DNA of 7,610 bases, from contig JAJFJX010000153.1 of the NCBI GenBank assembly GCA_021773655.1, positions 1 through 7,610 on the forward strand, read 5' to 3'. Source of the stretch: Panacagrimonas sp. (lineage in GTDB: Bacteria; Pseudomonadota; Gammaproteobacteria; Nevskiales; Nevskiaceae). Below the pieces are notes generated by a model, which saw only the letters and a program-made list of their open reading frames with translations, was not told the origin of the DNA and searched no databases. Shown here piece by piece: positions 5,878 through 7,610 of this stretch. A program made the position numbers and the translations under genes. Position 1 is the first letter of the stretch; each line of letters opens with the position of its first letter.

Positions 5878-6327
5878 ATGCCGGGTTCATTTCAGGAGCG
5901 TCTTCGCGATCATTTCAAGTGGAGTCCTGGTTGCGCCCATACTTCAGCCGAAGCTGTGGGGCTGGCTTGCCCCGCGTTCTGGCTCACCTACGAGGATGTC
6001 GCCGACGATCCGTACGAGTCTGGGCTGTACTTCGTCAATGATCTCGGAGTGGTGCTGCCGAAAGTGGTTGTCGGAACGGGCGGCTGGATCGCCGGGGATG
6101 GTGAGGTGGCACCAATCAGTGCGCCGGTCCTGGTCTACGAAGATGTGCAGCCCGGTGAAGGCGTGTTCGTGGATGCACACCACATCATCAACGACAGCGA
6201 CACCGTATTCATCGAGCACATCGAGGTGACGCTCGCGGACGGGCGAACGCTGTCGTTCGAGGCAAGCGGCAAAGGCAACGTGGAGGTGAGGCGTCCGCTG
6301 ATGTGGAGGCTACCGCCCGCGGAATGA
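5878..6327 (+). CDS. Uncharacterised 149-residue protein upstream of the AAA+ ATPase
   Basis: Not recognised. The ATG at 5878 has GGAG (5868-5871) six bases upstream, a good site. There is no signal peptide or membrane segment, so it is probably cytoplasmic. Residues about 1-35 look helical (FQERLRDHF); residues about 35-149 alternate in short beta strands (LYFVNDLGVVLPKVVVG, APVLVYEDV, TVFIEHIEVTL, NVEVRRPLMW) and are acidic. This suits a small beta-sandwich or barrel. His-His in VDAHHIIND is the only cluster resembling a site, and it is not a known motif. It lies 98 bases before the ATPase gene on the same strand with no terminator seen, so the two may form an operon; it could be a substrate, adaptor or partner of the ATPase (inference). 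Confidence 0.7.
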   Translation: MPGSFQERLRDHFKWSPGCAHTSAEAVGLACPAFWLTYEDVADDPYESGLYFVNDLGVVLPKVVVGTGGWIAGDGEVAPISAPVLVYEDVQPGEGVFVDAHHIINDSDTVFIEHIEVTLADGRTLSFEASGKGNVEVRRPLMWRLPPAE

Positions 6328-6414
6328 GCCATCGAACCTGACAGGCGTCCGGAACGTGGCGCCGACTGGCGGAACAATTGCTCGATCATCCATCGGAAAC
6401 GGCCATTCATGTCC

Positions 6415-6420
6415 AGGAGG
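6415..6420 (+). promoter_or_regulatory. Strong Shine-Dalgarno AGGAGG setting a GTG start
   Basis: AGGAGG lies five bases before GTG 6426. It is the best ribosome-binding site in the window and fixes the start of the ATPase gene at a GTG rather than at later internal ATG codons. Confidence 0.8.
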
Positions 6421-6425
6421 ACAAC

Positions 6426-7610
6426 GTGACCTATTTCGATGCCTATTCGCGTCTTGCATTTGCCAGGCTGTGCCTGAGCCCACTGGCGACGCGCCGTCGC
6501 GAGGAGTTGTGTCAGATGTTCCTCGCGCAGCAACGTGTGTTGGACCCTGGGGAGCGACGGTCGTCGCCCGTCTTCGAAGAGGACGAAACCGCTTTCGATC
6601 TTGTCCGTGACTGGGCGCGCGGACTGATTCCAGGACGCCCGCACACGCATCTTGCGGACAGCGCGCATCTCGTGCGACTGCGGCGGATCCAGGACCAGCT
6701 CGGCTTGTCCGACCTCGATACAGCGCTGGTCGAGCACATGGCGTTACGCTCTGCCTGCGGGGTGGTCGGCGCTTTGTGGAGCCTGATCGCCGACCGTTTT
6801 CCGCTCTCTGCCTACGATCCGCACAGCCTGCCTGACATGGAGCTGCTGGGCGTCCTGCTCGAACATCATCCGCGTGATCTGCAGAACAGCCTGACGACCC
6901 ACGGCGCGCTCGCAGCACACGGACTGATCATGGTGGATGAGGATGGCGAGTGCCATGTCGTGCGGCGGGTTGCCCTGTGGTTGAGGCAGTCAGCCTCAGC
7001 GGAAAACGATGAAATTGGGGATATGGTGGACTTCATGCTGGGCGCATCCCGCACCAGTGCGCTGTGCTGGGACGACTTCTCCGATTACATCGAGCACGCC
7101 GGACTCGCACGCGAGTTGCTGCGCGGGGCTTCCGGCGAGCGGACGATGGGCATCAACATCCTGATTCACGGCGATCCCGGCACCGGGAAGACCGAGTTCG
7201 TGAAGGTGCTTGCCGCCGAGGTCGGTCTGTCACTGTTCGCCGCTGCCGAGCCCGAGCCGGACGGCTCGCCGAAGTCGACCCACGAGCGGCAGGCTGCCCT
7301 GCGGCTGGCGCTGTCTTTGCTGCAATCCGGGAACAACGCGATCCTGCTGGACGAGGCGGATGCGCTGGTCGAGGCCGCCGACAAATGGGGCGGCACCCGG
7401 ATCGACATCCACCACGTGCTGGAACACAACCGGGTGCCGATCATCTGGGTGATGAACGATGCCTCGTGCGTGCCGCCGTCGGTGCTGAGGCGAATGTCGC
7501 TGGTGTTGCGGTTCGACCCGCCCCCGGTCGCGGTTCGCCAGCGGATCTGGCGTGGCGTGCTTGACCGGCATGCGCACGCCGCATCCGCGGCGCAGGTTCG
7601 CCGGCTCGCG
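6426..7610 (+). CDS. AAA+ ATPase with uncharacterised N-terminal region (incomplete, runs off the window)
   Basis: The frame from GTG 6426 stays open for 395 codons to the last base, so the C-terminus is missing. Residues 1-200 are mostly helical with no known motif (starting MTYFDAYSRLAFARL) and may bind a partner or substrate. The AAA+ core starts near 215: Walker A GDPGTGKT (249-256), Walker B ILLDEAD (306-312), a likely sensor-1 Asn in WVMNDAS (344), and a paired Arg in VLRRMSLVLRF (355-356) as possible arginine finger. The order is that of the classical AAA clade, whose members remodel or unfold proteins. The stretch after Walker A is unusually acidic and proline-rich (FAAAEPEPDGSPKSTHERQ). 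The exact subfamily is unknown. It probably follows the unknown gene at 5878 in one transcript. Confidence is high for an AAA+ ATPase and low for its role. Confidence 0.88.
   Translation, partial: MTYFDAYSRLAFARLCLSPLATRRREELCQMFLAQQRVLDPGERRSSPVFEEDETAFDLVRDWARGLIPGRPHTHLADSAHLVRLRRIQDQLGLSDLDTALVEHMALRSACGVVGALWSLIADRFPLSAYDPHSLPDMELLGVLLEHHPRDLQNSLTTHGALAAHGLIMVDEDGECHVVRRVALWLRQSASAENDEIGDMVDFMLGASRTSALCWDDFSDYIEHAGLARELLRGASGERTMGINILIHGDPGTGKTEFVKVLAAEVGLSLFAAAEPEPDGSPKSTHERQAALRLALSLLQSGNNAILLDEADALVEAADKWGGTRIDIHHVLEHNRVPIIWVMNDASCVPPSVLRRMSLVLRFDPPPVAVRQRIWRGVLDRHAHAASAAQVRRLA

Noticed and set aside
5715..5879. Longer start for the metallophosphoesterase (55 extra residues)
   Set aside because: The extra residues are low-complexity, lack a good ribosome-binding site, and precede the conserved family start MNYDIIGD. 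They would also overlap the start of the divergent gene.
1..7610. CRISPR array, rRNA, integrase or complete insertion sequence
   Set aside because: No regularly spaced repeats, rRNA-like sequence, integrase motifs or paired element ends were seen on either strand.

Overview
The window reads as a piece of a high-GC Gammaproteobacterium-like chromosome. The 3' CCA is encoded in the tRNA gene, Shine-Dalgarno sites are purine-rich, and there is a lipobox M48 protease and an outer-membrane beta-barrel. This placement comes from gene content and is moderate at best; no taxon is recognised directly. The window starts inside a tRNA-Ala(CGC) gene, a common integration site, and then passes through accessory-looking DNA with several decayed genes.

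Layout. Bases 1-50 are the 3' part of tRNA-Ala(CGC), followed by its intrinsic terminator (56-85). Bases 86-698 hold no intact gene. They contain a possible 5' stub of an IS21-type istA transposase (458-514) and a perfect 14-bp tandem duplication (604-631). Bases 699-2488 (minus strand) are a tight two-gene unit: an outer-membrane beta-barrel protein, then an M48-family metalloprotease lipoprotein with a PDZ-like region. Bases 2622-3623 (minus) encode a WYL-domain transcriptional regulator. Divergent from it, after a gap of only 38 bp, is a HEPN-like protein (3662-4281, plus) whose conserved frame has no normal start codon. A one-base shift in a G6 run would join it to an upstream ATG.

Bases 4363-4781 (minus) are a decayed hicAB-type toxin-antitoxin operon: a C-terminal hicA remnant and a hicB gene with two internal stops, still joined by an ATGA overlap. 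Immediately upstream is an intact calcineurin-type metallophosphoesterase (4782-5714, minus). Divergent from that is a 149-residue protein of unknown function (5878-6327, plus), then an AAA+ ATPase (6426 to the window end, plus, incomplete) with a strong ribosome-binding site.

How the genes may work together. The protease and barrel are probably co-translated and act at the cell envelope. The WYL regulator facing a HEPN protein, the ruined hicAB pair and the AAA+ ATPase give the right half the look of a defence or toxin-antitoxin island that is partly decaying. The candidates for something undescribed are the WYL/HEPN divergent pair and the unknown protein plus AAA+ ATPase pair. Neither can be proved a system from this window.
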